A model generated the notes under the pieces. It had not been told where the DNA came from, searched no databases, and was given only the letters and a program-made list of their open reading frames with translations. Source: an uncultured Schlesneria sp. (GTDB lineage: Bacteria > Planctomycetota > Planctomycetia > Planctomycetales > Planctomycetaceae). Taken from it: a stretch of 58,022 nt of DNA. Shown piece after piece: positions 1 through 10,949 of the stretch. Position 1 is the stretch's first letter, and every line of letters begins with the position of its first letter. The stretch covers positions 1-58,022 of the forward strand of contig CAIOKO010000091.1 in assembly GCA_903858935.1 (NCBI GenBank). Direction: 5' to 3'. Both the position numbers and the translations under genes were made by a program.

Positions 1-92
1 CAGTGACGGAGAACCTCTTTCCAAACACATCGAATCCCGCCTAGGCGCGCTCTATTACCGAAGGAGTACCGAAGCCAACCTAAAAATCGCAT
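1..92 (-). CDS. possible 5' end of a gene running off the window
   Basis: A reading frame opens with ATG at 92 on the minus strand and stays open for 30 codons to the window edge (begins MRFLGWLRYSFGNRAR). It lies downstream of, and in the same direction as, the ligase gene ending at 263, where the next gene of the minus-strand polysaccharide cluster would be expected. A GGTGAGG sequence touches the start codon, which is closer than usual for a ribosome-binding site. Too little is visible to name a family. The assignment rests on position and an open frame only. Confidence 0.3.
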   Translation of the reverse strand, partial: MRFLGWLRYSFGNRARLGGIRCVWKEVLRH

Positions 93-262
93 CCTCACCA
101 GATTAACGAATCCCGAAAAGGGAATTGCTGTTATGCACCCTCAATCATCTCCTTCTTTGCGGGAGCCTGACCCGAAGACATCGACCGTACTGAAGTTGCT
201 CGCTCCGTGACCGAGATCCGAGCGATGGTTTTTGGGTGGATCGTTACAGAAAGAATTTGTAG

Positions 263-1639
263 TTAACGGTATCCTGCGCGCAAATTACTTGTCACGCGAG
301 TCGCCGAGGAATTTGCTCTGGAGATGATTGTGGAGCCAACAGCTCGTAATGGACTTCTAGCGGATTGCGCGGCGGCCGTCAGAGCTAAACTGACGAACAA
401 CAGCGAGTCAATCTGACCGAAGTAACCGAGACCAACGAAATTTGCGTTGTGAACAAATAGAGATACTCCAATCGCCCAGATCAGCCGCACATCCTCTGGA
501 GAATTCGTTACGCGCCGCCACGCACGACCGATGTTGCCAAACCCGATGACAATCAAAGTGGTAAACAGAATGAGCGTCGGCATCCCCCCTTGAACCGCAA
601 TTAAGCAATAATGATTGCAAACGTCGTTGGCAAAGACGTCCCAATGGCTGATATCCATCACTCCGCTGAGAAACCATTCATCGAAATGCTCAACAACCTT
701 GTCGATCAAGTGAGCTCGATGCCAGCCCGTAGATCCACCAACAAAATCAGTCCTTGCAATTAAGTGCCAGACCGGGGCTTTCATGCCTATTTGTAAAACA
801 ATGATTAACGCCACAATTGCCCAGCGAACGGACGCCATCCGCCTTCGAAGCGGCATCATTGCAAAGCCGAGAATTGCAGCAAGGATCCCGGTGACGGGGG
901 TACTTGAGGCGCAACAAAAGATGATCGCGAGAGATGACAGTGTTCCACAAATCGCTAAAACTCGAGAAAAACCTTTCGACAACAGTTGCGAGGCAAACAA
1001 CGGAAAAATCGCCGCCCAGAAGCAGCCTGCAATTACGGGATGTGCATATGCCCCCTGACAACGCATTTTTCCGTCCCTCACTTGGGTGAACTCCGGAACG
1101 CCGCCGAAAGCTGCGAAGAGATTACGACCTGTACTCCGTTCAACCAGAAAAATGAACGCAACTGGAATGCTGATGACCGCCAATCCGAAAATCAATACTC
1201 GGACATCGTTCAAATCTCTGACAAGCATGCGTGTCAAAAAGTAAGTACCAATCGCTTCGAACGCGGTCCCCAACCTCCAAATGAAACCTGACGGCCCAAC
1301 TGTGACCGTGTAGGTCAACACTTGCACGATGGCAAAAGCAAGAATACAGATGTCCATTCGGGTCCACTGAAATCCGCGAAATTCCTGCCGCATCAGCAGC
1401 CGTGCGCAGCCGAACAACACCATAATCCGCATGAAGTTGAAGTCTAATGTCGCGACCACGACTCGCTGCCCTACGGCGACAAAAGACGCGCAAGCGATCA
1501 TGGTAATCATGGCATATCGGCGCGGCACAATGAGCATCGCAAAACCGAAGCACAACAACAGGGTCACCCCGATTGGATGCAGCGTGGTCCTGCCATTATG
1601 CTCACTAAAACCAGCAACAAAGCGGCCAGCTTCCTCCAT
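263..1639 (-). CDS. O-antigen ligase / polysaccharide polymerase family membrane protein
   Basis: The product is a 458-residue polytopic membrane protein with about ten hydrophobic segments and a long non-membrane loop in the middle (containing the HPVIAGCFWA stretch) and another toward the C-terminus. This layout is typical of the O-antigen ligase/Wzy polymerase superfamily, which joins or polymerises lipid-linked sugar repeats on the periplasmic face. I prefer ATG 1639, because GAGGAG lies ten bases upstream, over a TTG three codons earlier. The neighbouring flippase, methyltransferase and sugar-nucleotide genes on the same strand support a glycan-assembly role. Ligase versus polymerase cannot be decided from sequence. 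Confidence 0.75.
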   Translation of the reverse strand: MEEAGRFVAGFSEHNGRTTLHPIGVTLLLCFGFAMLIVPRRYAMITMIACASFVAVGQRVVVATLDFNFMRIMVLFGCARLLMRQEFRGFQWTRMDICILAFAIVQVLTYTVTVGPSGFIWRLGTAFEAIGTYFLTRMLVRDLNDVRVLIFGLAVISIPVAFIFLVERSTGRNLFAAFGGVPEFTQVRDGKMRCQGAYAHPVIAGCFWAAIFPLFASQLLSKGFSRVLAICGTLSSLAIIFCCASSTPVTGILAAILGFAMMPLRRRMASVRWAIVALIIVLQIGMKAPVWHLIARTDFVGGSTGWHRAHLIDKVVEHFDEWFLSGVMDISHWDVFANDVCNHYCLIAVQGGMPTLILFTTLIVIGFGNIGRAWRRVTNSPEDVRLIWAIGVSLFVHNANFVGLGYFGQIDSLLFVSLALTAAAQSARSPLRAVGSTIISRANSSATRVTSNLRAGYR

Positions 1640-2158
1640 TGATTTCAAACTCCTCGCTTCTTTGCTTCGCTAAAAACAGGCAGGATCGCATCTGTATTGA
1701 GCGAGAGAGTCACCTTTTCGATCCAACGGATATCACTCACAACTTCTGAGCGACTTCGGAAAGAGACATCAAAGCAAAAATACAGACCGTCGGAGGACCA
1801 GCATCGTCGAGCCGAACCAGTCGCGAAGTCGCCCTGCGCCAGGATGCTATCATAAAGATCCGCAAAAAAATACGAATCTTTGACCGAGGCTCAGCGGAAG
1901 ACTCATATGTCTGAGCAGCCAGCTTCCCACGTTGATCCAGCGAAGTTCTTTTGATTTCACCACCCCCGGCTTAGCGGAAGTCGCACGGCGAACACGATTC
2001 AATCTACGAACTGCATTGGGAACAACCACATTTCGAAAGAGGCATCGCAACTGTCGGTACGCGGGAAGTTCAGCGCGCGGTCGGTGTCGCTTTGTCGGAG
2101 TTCCAAACCCGCAAGTTCAACCTGGCTGACGAGCCGCAAAACAATATCGTTCAGCGAC
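1640..2158. other. intergenic region with a possible decayed coding remnant
   Basis: No intact gene is visible in this roughly 520-base spacer. On the plus strand a short frame starts at 1908 (MSEQPASHVDPAKFF) and stops after 15 codons. Shortly after, another frame without a start reads like protein (YELHWEQPHFERG, then GTREVQRAVG) and runs from about 1969 into the flippase region. The two look like pieces of one broken plus-strand gene, but no family is recognised. A hairpin GCTCAG/CTGAGC lies at about 1888-1915. Confidence 0.3.
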
Positions 2159-3604
2159 TCACACAGGTGCCTCACTTGTCCTCTTTTTTCTTAAAAGGCC
2201 AGAAATCAGCCGCAACAGGATTTCCACGGTTGTGGTACAAAATGCTGCCCAGATCAGAATAAAGCCAAGCCAAACCCCAAATCCCAACAGGAAGTACCAC
2301 CACGATTCCTCCTGGCCACCAAACATGAACCGCAAAATATGCGTAGCCCCCAAGCCTACAACAAGCAACGCAAGTTGACCCAATGTCTGTGCGGGCGGAA
2401 TACCGCAGCGTTTACTCAACTGCCATGAGAGGGCGGAAATTGCAATAAGTTCACCAGCGATTGCAGGAACTGGAATCCAATCCAGCGGCAGCCCGATGAC
2501 GGCTACGAGCACGATCCCCGGAAACACGGAACTTCGCAACGCGTCGCTGAAGAAAGTTTCCCAGGTGTAACCCCGCGCATTTAATGCAATCATTGCTCCC
2601 ATCCTGAGGATCCTCAACGCTTGTTCGACGGCAATGAGTGTCAGTAGCGGACCTGCCAAAGAATAACGGTCGCCAAAAACCAGCCGCACGATCGTCCCGC
2701 TTCCAATGATGATGGGGATCATTACTGCGCCTCCAATCAACGTCGATAGCTGCACGCAGATGGTGTTATTGCGGAGAAATTCTCGCTCATCTCCATGAGC
2801 CAGTAAGGGCATAAAAAGATTTGTTAAAACACGCGAGAAGAAAAATGGTGAAGCAGCCGCGACCATATAAGCTGCAGAATAGGCGGCCATATCGTCAAGC
2901 GAGTAGACCGCCCCGGGAAAAAGCCGTCCTGCAGAGCCGATGACAAACCTTTCACCCTGGAAAATCAGAAACACCATCACTCCCCCCATCATCAGAGGAA
3001 GTCCGAAGGCAAAAAGCCTCCGCTCGATGTTCGGATCGCGAGCCCACCTGTATGGCGTCTTAGCCACAGCGTGGGACACCAACATCACGATCGCCGTTTG
3101 CAGGATGAGCAGAAAAATGACTGCAGAATAGTCATTGACATACCAGAACATCGGAACACAGAACGCCAAAGCCACAAGTTGGCTGATACACTCCTGAGCG
3201 ACAGCTGGAAGGAAAGAATGGTTGCGTTGAAAGCGAAATACGTCGAGATGATTGATCCCTCGCAACGATGGAATCACCGCCAACAATGACAGCGCCCAAG
3301 TTGCTTGAGGGATGCCGAACATCTTAGCTAACGGGCTAGCAAACAGCAGAATCACTAATGTTACGACCAATGATCGAACGGCGGTTACAAAATGCACGAC
3401 GCTGAGGAAGTGTGGCTGGTCGCCATCTTTATCCTGAACCACGAAGGCATTTATCGCAAGATTGCTGAGCATTTCGCTCATCGAGACAATTAAGATCAGA
3501 GTCGATGCAATACCGAAATCCGCTTCGGTCAATATGAGCCGTGCGATCAAAATATTTCGGAAGACAGAGGTGCCCTGCGAAATAACTTGACCTGCGATCA
3601 GCAC
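2159..3604 (-). CDS. oligosaccharide flippase (Wzx/MATE-like polysaccharide transporter)
   Basis: The 481-residue protein has about twelve to fourteen hydrophobic segments spread over its length and the N-terminal signature GTSVFRNILIARLILTEADF, typical of the polysaccharide biosynthesis/Wzx group of the MOP exporter superfamily. Members move undecaprenyl-linked repeat units across the inner membrane. The annotated start is GTG at 3604. The frame remains open upstream as SKQRRFLRSGAV, which resembles the usual N-terminus of the family, but no standard start codon is available there, so the true start may be non-canonical. It lies between the methyltransferase and the ligase on the same strand. 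Confidence 0.85.
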   Translation of the reverse strand: MLIAGQVISQGTSVFRNILIARLILTEADFGIASTLILIVSMSEMLSNLAINAFVVQDKDGDQPHFLSVVHFVTAVRSLVVTLVILLFASPLAKMFGIPQATWALSLLAVIPSLRGINHLDVFRFQRNHSFLPAVAQECISQLVALAFCVPMFWYVNDYSAVIFLLILQTAIVMLVSHAVAKTPYRWARDPNIERRLFAFGLPLMMGGVMVFLIFQGERFVIGSAGRLFPGAVYSLDDMAAYSAAYMVAAASPFFFSRVLTNLFMPLLAHGDEREFLRNNTICVQLSTLIGGAVMIPIIIGSGTIVRLVFGDRYSLAGPLLTLIAVEQALRILRMGAMIALNARGYTWETFFSDALRSSVFPGIVLVAVIGLPLDWIPVPAIAGELIAISALSWQLSKRCGIPPAQTLGQLALLVVGLGATHILRFMFGGQEESWWYFLLGFGVWLGFILIWAAFCTTTVEILLRLISGLLRKKRTSEAPV

Positions 3605-3790
3605 GGCACCGCTGCGTAAAAACCTCCGCTGCTTAGAGATGGTGATACCCTTGTATCAAGGTTCAAAATGGATATCAATTTATTTCGAAGCGCCGACTTC
3701 GGCAGACTTCCCAGACCCCAACCCCACCTGCCGCAGCAAACCGTTTCCGCTTTTGCATAATGCATTATGGTTAGGGCTGACGCCAATCAC

Positions 3791-4618
3791 CTAGACCTTC
3801 AAAGGAAGCATCTCCGTATCCCTTTTCAGATTCGCAACAGAAATGGAATCGAGATCGTGAGCGACATATAGCCTGTCAAGATAAGCATGTTCCGGGAATG
3901 GGCGACCTGCCCGGACACCATGCCATCGGTCAATCTTAACGCCGCTATGAGACTCATTAAACTCGTCGATTGCGAGCAATTCTCCGGCAAAACGGTGATT
4001 AAATATGTCTGAGACGTCATCAAAATACATCGGCACGTGCCAAAGCATCTTCTTATCCGCAAGACCCAGGATCTGTAGCGCGTCTCGAGTGGAAGAGTAG
4101 AGATCGACATCAACCGAAATAAAACCGATTGGAGGGGCCTTGAACTTCTCGAAGAAAGAGGGAACAGTCTCCTTCACATTTCCCAGAATCAGCGTGGTAC
4201 GTTCTTTGAGTCGGGACTTCAGACGAGGTATGTCCATTGGAAAATCGCCGGGCAACCAAGCGTCTGGATGATCTCGATGATCACCAATCAGAACTGGTAG
4301 GCCCCCGCCGTTATCAAACCCATAGACTTTAATCCGAACGCCAGTCCCACGCTCAACGGCCTCAGCCTCGGATTGTAACGCGACTAAACCATCGCCGCCT
4401 GCGACACCGAACTCGATGGCTGAAATCTCGGCAACACCCTGCTGCATCGCCTGTTTTGCTGCCGTATACAGACACAGTAAGTAATTGGGGCGCGGGGACA
4501 AACCCCAAGTCGATCTCGTCTCCAGCGAAACATTCATCTTCGACAGCGCCGCTCTTGCCAGAAGCCTGAAGGGCGGCTCTTTTGCAACACGAGAAACAAA
4601 CCCTGAGATACCACTCAT
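3791..4618 (-). CDS. class I SAM-dependent methyltransferase-like protein
   Basis: The 275-residue product has a Rossmann-type motif I (AIEFGVAGGDGL, about residues 67-78) and a downstream acidic strand with ISVDVDLYSST. These features fit the TylF/Methyltransf_24-like class I methyltransferases found in sugar and cell-surface gene clusters. No signal peptide is evident, so it is probably cytoplasmic. AAAGGA lies upstream of ATG 4618. The gene sits between the 2OG oxygenase and the flippase on the same strand, so the likely substrate is a sugar nucleotide or lipid-linked glycan; this is inference. Confidence 0.65.
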   Translation of the reverse strand: MSGISGFVSRVAKEPPFRLLARAALSKMNVSLETRSTWGLSPRPNYLLCLYTAAKQAMQQGVAEISAIEFGVAGGDGLVALQSEAEAVERGTGVRIKVYGFDNGGGLPVLIGDHRDHPDAWLPGDFPMDIPRLKSRLKERTTLILGNVKETVPSFFEKFKAPPIGFISVDVDLYSSTRDALQILGLADKKMLWHVPMYFDDVSDIFNHRFAGELLAIDEFNESHSGVKIDRWHGVRAGRPFPEHAYLDRLYVAHDLDSISVANLKRDTEMLPLKV

Positions 4619-4808
4619 TTAAAAAATCGTCCTTTTACTTAAGGTTTCGCGAAAAGCGGGTGCAGCTCAAAAACACGGGGATCGTAATGCCGATACTATT
4701 CCAGCATACAAATCCCACCAGTGCGCCGTAACAAAAGGTCAAAGCCGAGATTCAACGGCACGTCACGGATACTTATTCCGGCTATACAAACAGAGCTTCA
4801 AAAAATCA

Positions 4809-5639
4809 TTATCTTGATGTTTTCCGACCAATAGCCCCGCCGGAAACGACTTGCAAACCCTTATTGACACATCGACGCACGATATTAACAGTATGCTCGA
4901 AGGGCATTAGAAAATATTTTTTCATGCGTTCATTTGGGCGGGCGCGGAATACGGTTGCGTGAGAATGTCCGGTCCAATGTGCGGGTGCTTCTCGAGTATA
5001 ATAGTATGCAGCGAACGATCGCCTCACTACGCCTGGAGGACATTTGACCGCTGTAACGCCGTGAAAGCTAATTTCATTTGTTTCAAAAACAACACATCGA
5101 TTGAAGATCGGAAGGAAGGCCGCGTGCCTGACCTTAACATTCTTGTCCCATAATTCGATTTCGCCACCCCATTCCGGCTGCCAGCCTTCGTTGAGGTATA
5201 TCAAAATGTTTAACCTTCGATGTAAATCGCGCTCTTTGATGTAATTAAAATCAACGTGAACATCAAGGAGTCCACGTGGACCTGTCTGATGCATTCCACC
5301 GCCGACCAACTCAGGGTCAGCGACAAGGTTTGGAATATCCATGACGTACGACATCAAGTCCAGGAACTCTTTCGAGGCTAGCAGTTCTTCCAGCTTCTTA
5401 ACCGGTGGCGAAAATAATTTAGAGTCAGTGACCTGAACTTTTTTCTGTTCGTTCACCGCATTAAAGGACTTCCCCATTTTCAGCGCAGAATCGATATCAG
5501 GATATGACTGGACAACTTCCCTTGCGAATTCCGGCTTTAAGAAATTGTCGATGCAAAAATGGGGAAACGGGGTCGCAGTCCGAACCCGCTCGCGAAGCGC
5601 TTCGGCATTGATATCACAGATCAATTCAGAAAAAGCCAT
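4809..5639 (-). CDS. 2-oxoglutarate/Fe(II)-dependent oxygenase
   Basis: The 276-residue protein carries the full facial triad of the prolyl-4-hydroxylase-like 2OG-Fe(II) oxygenases: H128-x-D130 in DVHVDF, distal His193 in SFHGVT, and a 2-oxoglutarate-binding Arg near residue 207 in VVRRSFAAYYYT. It should hydroxylate an unactivated carbon using O2 and 2-oxoglutarate. Family length and motif spacing are normal. It lies inside the polysaccharide cluster, upstream of the methyltransferase, so the substrate may be a sugar, an acyl chain or a surface protein. The substrate cannot be read from sequence. Confidence 0.8.
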   Translation of the reverse strand: MAFSELICDINAEALRERVRTATPFPHFCIDNFLKPEFAREVVQSYPDIDSALKMGKSFNAVNEQKKVQVTDSKLFSPPVKKLEELLASKEFLDLMSYVMDIPNLVADPELVGGGMHQTGPRGLLDVHVDFNYIKERDLHRRLNILIYLNEGWQPEWGGEIELWDKNVKVRHAAFLPIFNRCVVFETNEISFHGVTAVKCPPGVVRRSFAAYYYTREAPAHWTGHSHATVFRARPNERMKKYFLMPFEHTVNIVRRCVNKGLQVVSGGAIGRKTSR

Positions 5640-5988
5640 GGTTACTCAGCTCCACCTTGAAACTACGGGATCAAGCGACAACTTGAAGTCGACAGCACTT
5701 CAGAAATAAGTTTACTGAAGACTTTTACAAAAACTTCACCATCCAAACGTTAAAGCGCAGTCGGAATGCTTATAGAGAACAAGAAAACTGCAGTTCCATT
5801 ACTCACCTGAGCTTCCTGCGAGAACCGGCTTCAAAACCCGTTTTGTAGTCGTTGCTGAGGACAAAACGCTTATGAAACCGCATTAGGCAATAATTGCTTA
5901 GCAGGCTTTGAAACTGGCTCTAGCCCCGAAAAAACCACACTGCTCTAAATTGGAAACGACAGTGGAATTATGCCTCACCTAAAAAAGA
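5640..5988. other. 349-base spacer between gmd and the 2OG oxygenase gene
   Basis: No coding frame is convincing. The plus strand is rich in A and C. Short dyads are present, including CTTCAG/CTGAAG near 5698-5721 and GCAAT-A-ATTGC near 5908-5918. The spacer may be a 5' leader for the oxygenase gene. Confidence 0.4.
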
Positions 5989-7528
<1,540 letters not shown>

Positions 7529-8548
7529 TCATTTCCAGTGCAACAGACAAAACGCCCAGGAATAACCCACACCAAATCCAGCCAGAACAGACCGAAAACC
7601 AGGCTGAACAATTGAATTATCACGGCAGTAATCAAGCAGCAATGGAATCGTCGCACTCACCGTGTTTCCCGTTTTTTCAAAACAAATAGGGAGCTTTTCC
7701 GCAGGAATCCGCATTTTTTCGCGTAGCTTTCCCAGCATGAATGCATTGGCTTGGTGAAACAGGAAGAGATCAATTTCATTCCACTCCAGCCCCGACTTGT
7801 CGAGCAACTCTTGAATCCCTGAACTCACCGACTTAAGAGTGAAGCTGAATACTTCCGGGCCATTCATGAATAACTGCTCATCCGAACGCTGATTCCCTTT
7901 CTCATCAGTGACGGCGAGCGCCGTAGTGGCGGTCCTTGGATGCCGGGCAGCACCAGCACGGACGATCAGGTTTTCAGCCCCGCGGCCATCGGTCCCAACG
8001 ACAAACGCACCCAGACTTGCAATTGCGCCAACTGAATTCGATGAAACGAGAGCTGCCCCCCCACCATCACCAAATATTGTGACGGTCACCATGTCATGCG
8101 GATTGCAGAGTTTCGAATATGTCTCCCCGACGACAATCAAGACGTTCGTCGCAGCCTGCGATTCGACAAGCGACTTCGCAATCCACAGCCCGTAAACGAA
8201 ACCCGAACAACCCAAGTTGAAATCGAACGCCGCACATCGAGTCGAGAGCCCAAGTCGGCTTTGTAATATGCAAGCCGACGACGGCAAAAGGAAGTCCGGT
8301 GTTTGCGTACAAAACAAAATTGCATCGACTTGCGATCGATCAAAATTCAACGACGTCAACAACCCATCGGCTGCAATAAAACCTAAGTCAGATGACGTTT
8401 GATCGGGACTAGCGACGTTTCGCGAGCGTATTCCAGTCTTTTCAAATATTTTATCACTGTCCCAACCGGGATTGCCTGCAACAAGATCGTCGTTAGAAAC
8501 GACGTTTTCAGGCACGAAGCCTCGTACACCTAGAACATACGCGGTCAT
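7529..8548 (-). CDS. 3-oxoacyl-ACP synthase III-type ketosynthase (first)
   Basis: The 339-residue product has the KAS III catalytic triad: Cys114 in NLGCSGFVYG, His265 in LFHQANAF and Asn295 in EKTGNTVSAT, plus the C-terminal LAGFGVGYSW signature. KAS III enzymes condense an acyl-CoA primer with malonyl-ACP. The start codon overlaps the stop of the upstream ACP gene (ATGA at 8545-8548), indicating translational coupling. It is the last gene of the compact acyl-ACP module. Its location in a polysaccharide cluster, next to a dedicated ACP, argues for a special acyl group and not bulk fatty-acid synthesis. Confidence 0.9.
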   Translation of the reverse strand: MTAYVLGVRGFVPENVVSNDDLVAGNPGWDSDKIFEKTGIRSRNVASPDQTSSDLGFIAADGLLTSLNFDRSQVDAILFCTQTPDFLLPSSACILQSRLGLSTRCAAFDFNLGCSGFVYGLWIAKSLVESQAATNVLIVVGETYSKLCNPHDMVTVTIFGDGGGAALVSSNSVGAIASLGAFVVGTDGRGAENLIVRAGAARHPRTATTALAVTDEKGNQRSDEQLFMNGPEVFSFTLKSVSSGIQELLDKSGLEWNEIDLFLFHQANAFMLGKLREKMRIPAEKLPICFEKTGNTVSATIPLLLDYCRDNSIVQPGFRSVLAGFGVGYSWAFCLLHWK

Positions 8549-8814
8549 TCAAGTTTTCCCGAAGCTCGAAACAAATCAACGATACCTTTGATCGACTGCA
8601 GCGCGCCTGTATTACCGATCTCGCAACTAACCCCGTGATCGTCGAGTACGGAAAGAATGCTGAGAATTCCAATCGAACTCCATTCAGGTATATCTTCAGA
8701 TATCGTATCAATGTGAATGGCCGACGACGGCACTGCCAATGCTTCAGAAATCATTTCAATGACTTCATTTTCGGTCATTTTTCCCGTGCCCGACTTCTCG
8801 CTCTCTAACGACAT
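8545..8814 (-). CDS. acyl carrier protein (first)
   Basis: This 89-residue acidic protein has the ACP fold signature around EWSSIGILSIL. Ser47 occupies the phosphopantetheine attachment position, although the usual Asp just before it is replaced by Ser46. It should carry acyl chains as thioesters for the adjacent ketosynthase, with which it is translationally coupled. GGAAG lies upstream of ATG 8814. The first twelve residues are low-complexity, so an internal Met13 start is also possible. Confidence 0.85.
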   Translation of the reverse strand: MSLESEKSGTGKMTENEVIEMISEALAVPSSAIHIDTISEDIPEWSSIGILSILSVLDDHGVSCEIGNTGALQSIKGIVDLFRASGKLE

Positions 8815-8831
8815 GATGAAGCTTCCATATA

Positions 8832-8930
8832 TTATTCAAAAGGTTTGATTGCGTGTTTCTCAACCCGAATCGTACTGGCGGCGGCCATTTTATCAATCGC
8901 GTCCTTATTTCTGCGTTCACCATACGCCAT
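8832..8930 (-). CDS. possible 32-residue ORF between the SDR and ACP genes
   Basis: A short frame begins with ATG at 8930, 13 bases after the SDR stop, and ends with TAA at 8832, just before the ACP gene. The product is charged (MAYGERRNKDAIDKMAA) and unrecognised. It fills the only sizeable gap in an otherwise contiguous operon, but it has no clear ribosome-binding site and could be chance. Confidence 0.2.
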   Translation of the reverse strand: MAYGERRNKDAIDKMAAASTIRVEKHAIKPFE

Positions 8931-8943
8931 TTGACACGAATCG

Positions 8944-9690
8944 CTATGCCGTAAAACCTCCGTCAACAACCATCGTATGGCCGGTGACCCAACCAGACTC
9001 ATCGCTGCCGAGGAACGCCACAGCCGCAGCGACGTCTCGAGGGTGACCAAAGCCGAGAGGGCTTGCAGCCTCTAACGCCGCCGTATGAGCCGGTGCGTTT
9101 TTACTGAATATCCGTTCGGACATTTCAGTTTGAACCATTCCAGGAGCCACTGCATTCACGCGAATTTTTCGCGGAGCTAATTCTCGGGCCAACGACTGCG
9201 TTAAGGCGATTACCGCCCCCTTACTGGCTGAATAAATGCTCATGCCTCCGGCCCCACGCAACCCGGCTGCAGACGCCATATTGATCACAGAGGAACCAGC
9301 TTGCAAATAACGGAGACAGAGGCGGGTAAGATTTGCCACAGCCACAACATTTAATTCAAGCAAATCGCGCATTGCCTGAGGCTTTGTAACCTGAAGCGGC
9401 AATACCAACTCCTTGCCAGCATTGTTCACAAGCAAGTGCAATGCACCGAATGTTGCAACACGTTCAATCAACGACTTCAAGCTGGTTTCATCAACAACAT
9501 CGCAGACAACAGGAACCGCCACTCCACCTGCCGCTTGAATTTCCTCCGAGACCTGAGCGAGCTCCGCTTCGCGACGGGCCACGAGGATGACACGAGCACC
9601 GCGCCTTGCCAGCTCTCTTGCGATTTCTGCCCCAATACCACTGGATGCCCCAGTGACCAAGACTGTTTTGCCTGTGTATTGCTCTCCCAT
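8944..9690 (-). CDS. SDR-family oxidoreductase, 3-oxoacyl-ACP reductase-like
   Basis: The 248-residue protein is a classical short-chain dehydrogenase/reductase: TGASSGIG at 13-20, NNAG at 89-92 and Tyr153/Lys157 in YSASKG. Arg residues after the second strand (VARR) suggest NADP(H) preference. It resembles FabG and would reduce 3-oxoacyl-ACP to 3-hydroxyacyl-ACP. It starts three bases after the second ketosynthase gene and is followed by the first ACP gene. No enoyl reductase or dehydratase is seen nearby, so the pathway probably stops at the 3-hydroxyacyl stage. Confidence 0.88.
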   Translation of the reverse strand: MGEQYTGKTVLVTGASSGIGAEIARELARRGARVILVARREAELAQVSEEIQAAGGVAVPVVCDVVDETSLKSLIERVATFGALHLLVNNAGKELVLPLQVTKPQAMRDLLELNVVAVANLTRLCLRYLQAGSSVINMASAAGLRGAGGMSIYSASKGAVIALTQSLARELAPRKIRVNAVAPGMVQTEMSERIFSKNAPAHTAALEAASPLGFGHPRDVAAAVAFLGSDESGWVTGHTMVVDGGFTA

Positions 9691-9693
9691 GAT

Positions 9694-10707
9694 TCAGTCC
9701 CACACGATATTACAGGCGCCCCAGGAATACCCGACACCAAAGCCCGCCAGCACCAGCTTCTGCCCCGATTGAATACGACCAGCCTCAACGGCTCGCTGCA
9801 GGGTAATTGGAATGGAGCTTGAACTCACATTACCGTGATCTCGCACATCAATCAGCATCTTTTCGAGAGGAATTCGGCTCTGTTTCGCCAATGTTTCCAG
9901 CATGTACCTATTTGCTTGGTGGTACACAAACCAATCGATATCATCGATCGTCATTTTCGCTTTTAACAATAGCGATTTAATAGTCCTGGGAACCGTAATC
10001 ACGGCAAAGCTAAAAACCGCGTTACCATCCATATAGAGGTTGTCCGCTGATCGGGTACAGCCAGCTTTATCAGTCGACTCGACTCCACTCTCACGAGAGC
10101 GAGGCATGCGCATTCCCCCGCTGGGAACCATCAGGTTTTTCGCACCACTACCGTCAGTCCCTACTACAAAATCGCCGAAACACCCCGACTGACGCGCACT
10201 GCCAATCAAAGTGGCCGCACCAGCATCCCCAAAAAGAGTACGTGTCGTGCGATCACGGGAATTAACGAATTTTGTAGGAGTGTCAGCCGTAATCAGCAGA
10301 ACATTGCGAGCAGCTCCTGACATCACCAGCCCGTGCGCCATCTGCAAACCATAAACGAAACCAGAGCACCCCAAATTGAAATCTAACGCGCCGACGTGCT
10401 TGCCCAAACCAAGCCGATCCTGCAAAACACACGCCGTTGCCGGTAGAAAGTAATCTGGCGACTGCGTGCAATAAACGATGTAATCAATTTCATTGAGTGG
10501 AACTATTTCACGAGCGAGCAATTTAGCCGCTGCACGGAACCCGAGATCGCTTGCGGTCTCATCGCTTGCCACAATGTGGCGCGACCAGATCCCCGAGGTG
10601 CCATACACCTCGGCCATACGCCAATCAGGATTCTCCCGCTGAAGATCGTCGTTCGTCTCCACGTGCAATGGAAGCTCGCACGATATACCGAGAATTGCAA
10701 CAACCAT
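9694..10707 (-). CDS. 3-oxoacyl-ACP synthase III-type ketosynthase (second)
   Basis: The 337-residue protein is a paralogue of the KAS III encoded at 7529-8548, with Cys114 in NLGCSGFVYG, His263 in VYHQANRY and Asn293 in DHGNVSSSS. All catalytic residues are therefore kept in both copies. It starts two bases after the second ACP gene. Two intact KAS III/ACP pairs flanking one reductase suggest either two condensation steps or alternative primers. Substrate cannot be deduced from sequence. Confidence 0.9.
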   Translation of the reverse strand: MVVAILGISCELPLHVETNDDLQRENPDWRMAEVYGTSGIWSRHIVASDETASDLGFRAAAKLLAREIVPLNEIDYIVYCTQSPDYFLPATACVLQDRLGLGKHVGALDFNLGCSGFVYGLQMAHGLVMSGAARNVLLITADTPTKFVNSRDRTTRTLFGDAGAATLIGSARQSGCFGDFVVGTDGSGAKNLMVPSGGMRMPRSRESGVESTDKAGCTRSADNLYMDGNAVFSFAVITVPRTIKSLLLKAKMTIDDIDWFVYHQANRYMLETLAKQSRIPLEKMLIDVRDHGNVSSSSIPITLQRAVEAGRIQSGQKLVLAGFGVGYSWGACNIVWD

Positions 10708-10709
10708 CG

Positions 10710-10949
10710 TCAGTCCTGCAACAGTTTCAGAGACTTCAAACCCTCAACAAGCTCGCCGATCGATTGGAATGAGCGAAGATTTGCAACGTCTTCGGAAATC
10801 TCGAACGACTGGTGGATCACAGAGATCATTGCCAGATGACCGATTGAATCCCATTCCTCAATAGTGTCCCGCGTATCCGCCAGCGTCAATGACCCCGCCG
10901 GACGACCGAGAGCTTCGCAAAGCGCGTCGATAAACTCATTTGATTTCAT
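10710..10949 (-). CDS. acyl carrier protein (second)
   Basis: The 79-residue acidic product has the canonical ACP motif EEWDSIGHLAMIS, with Ser35 as the predicted 4'-phosphopantetheine site. It immediately precedes the second KAS III gene. Similar small ACPs occur with dedicated ketosynthases in glycan-modification clusters. It differs clearly from the first ACP, so the two are probably not recent duplicates. Confidence 0.88.
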   Translation of the reverse strand: MKSNEFIDALCEALGRPAGSLTLADTRDTIEEWDSIGHLAMISVIHQSFEISEDVANLRSFQSIGELVEGLKSLKLLQD

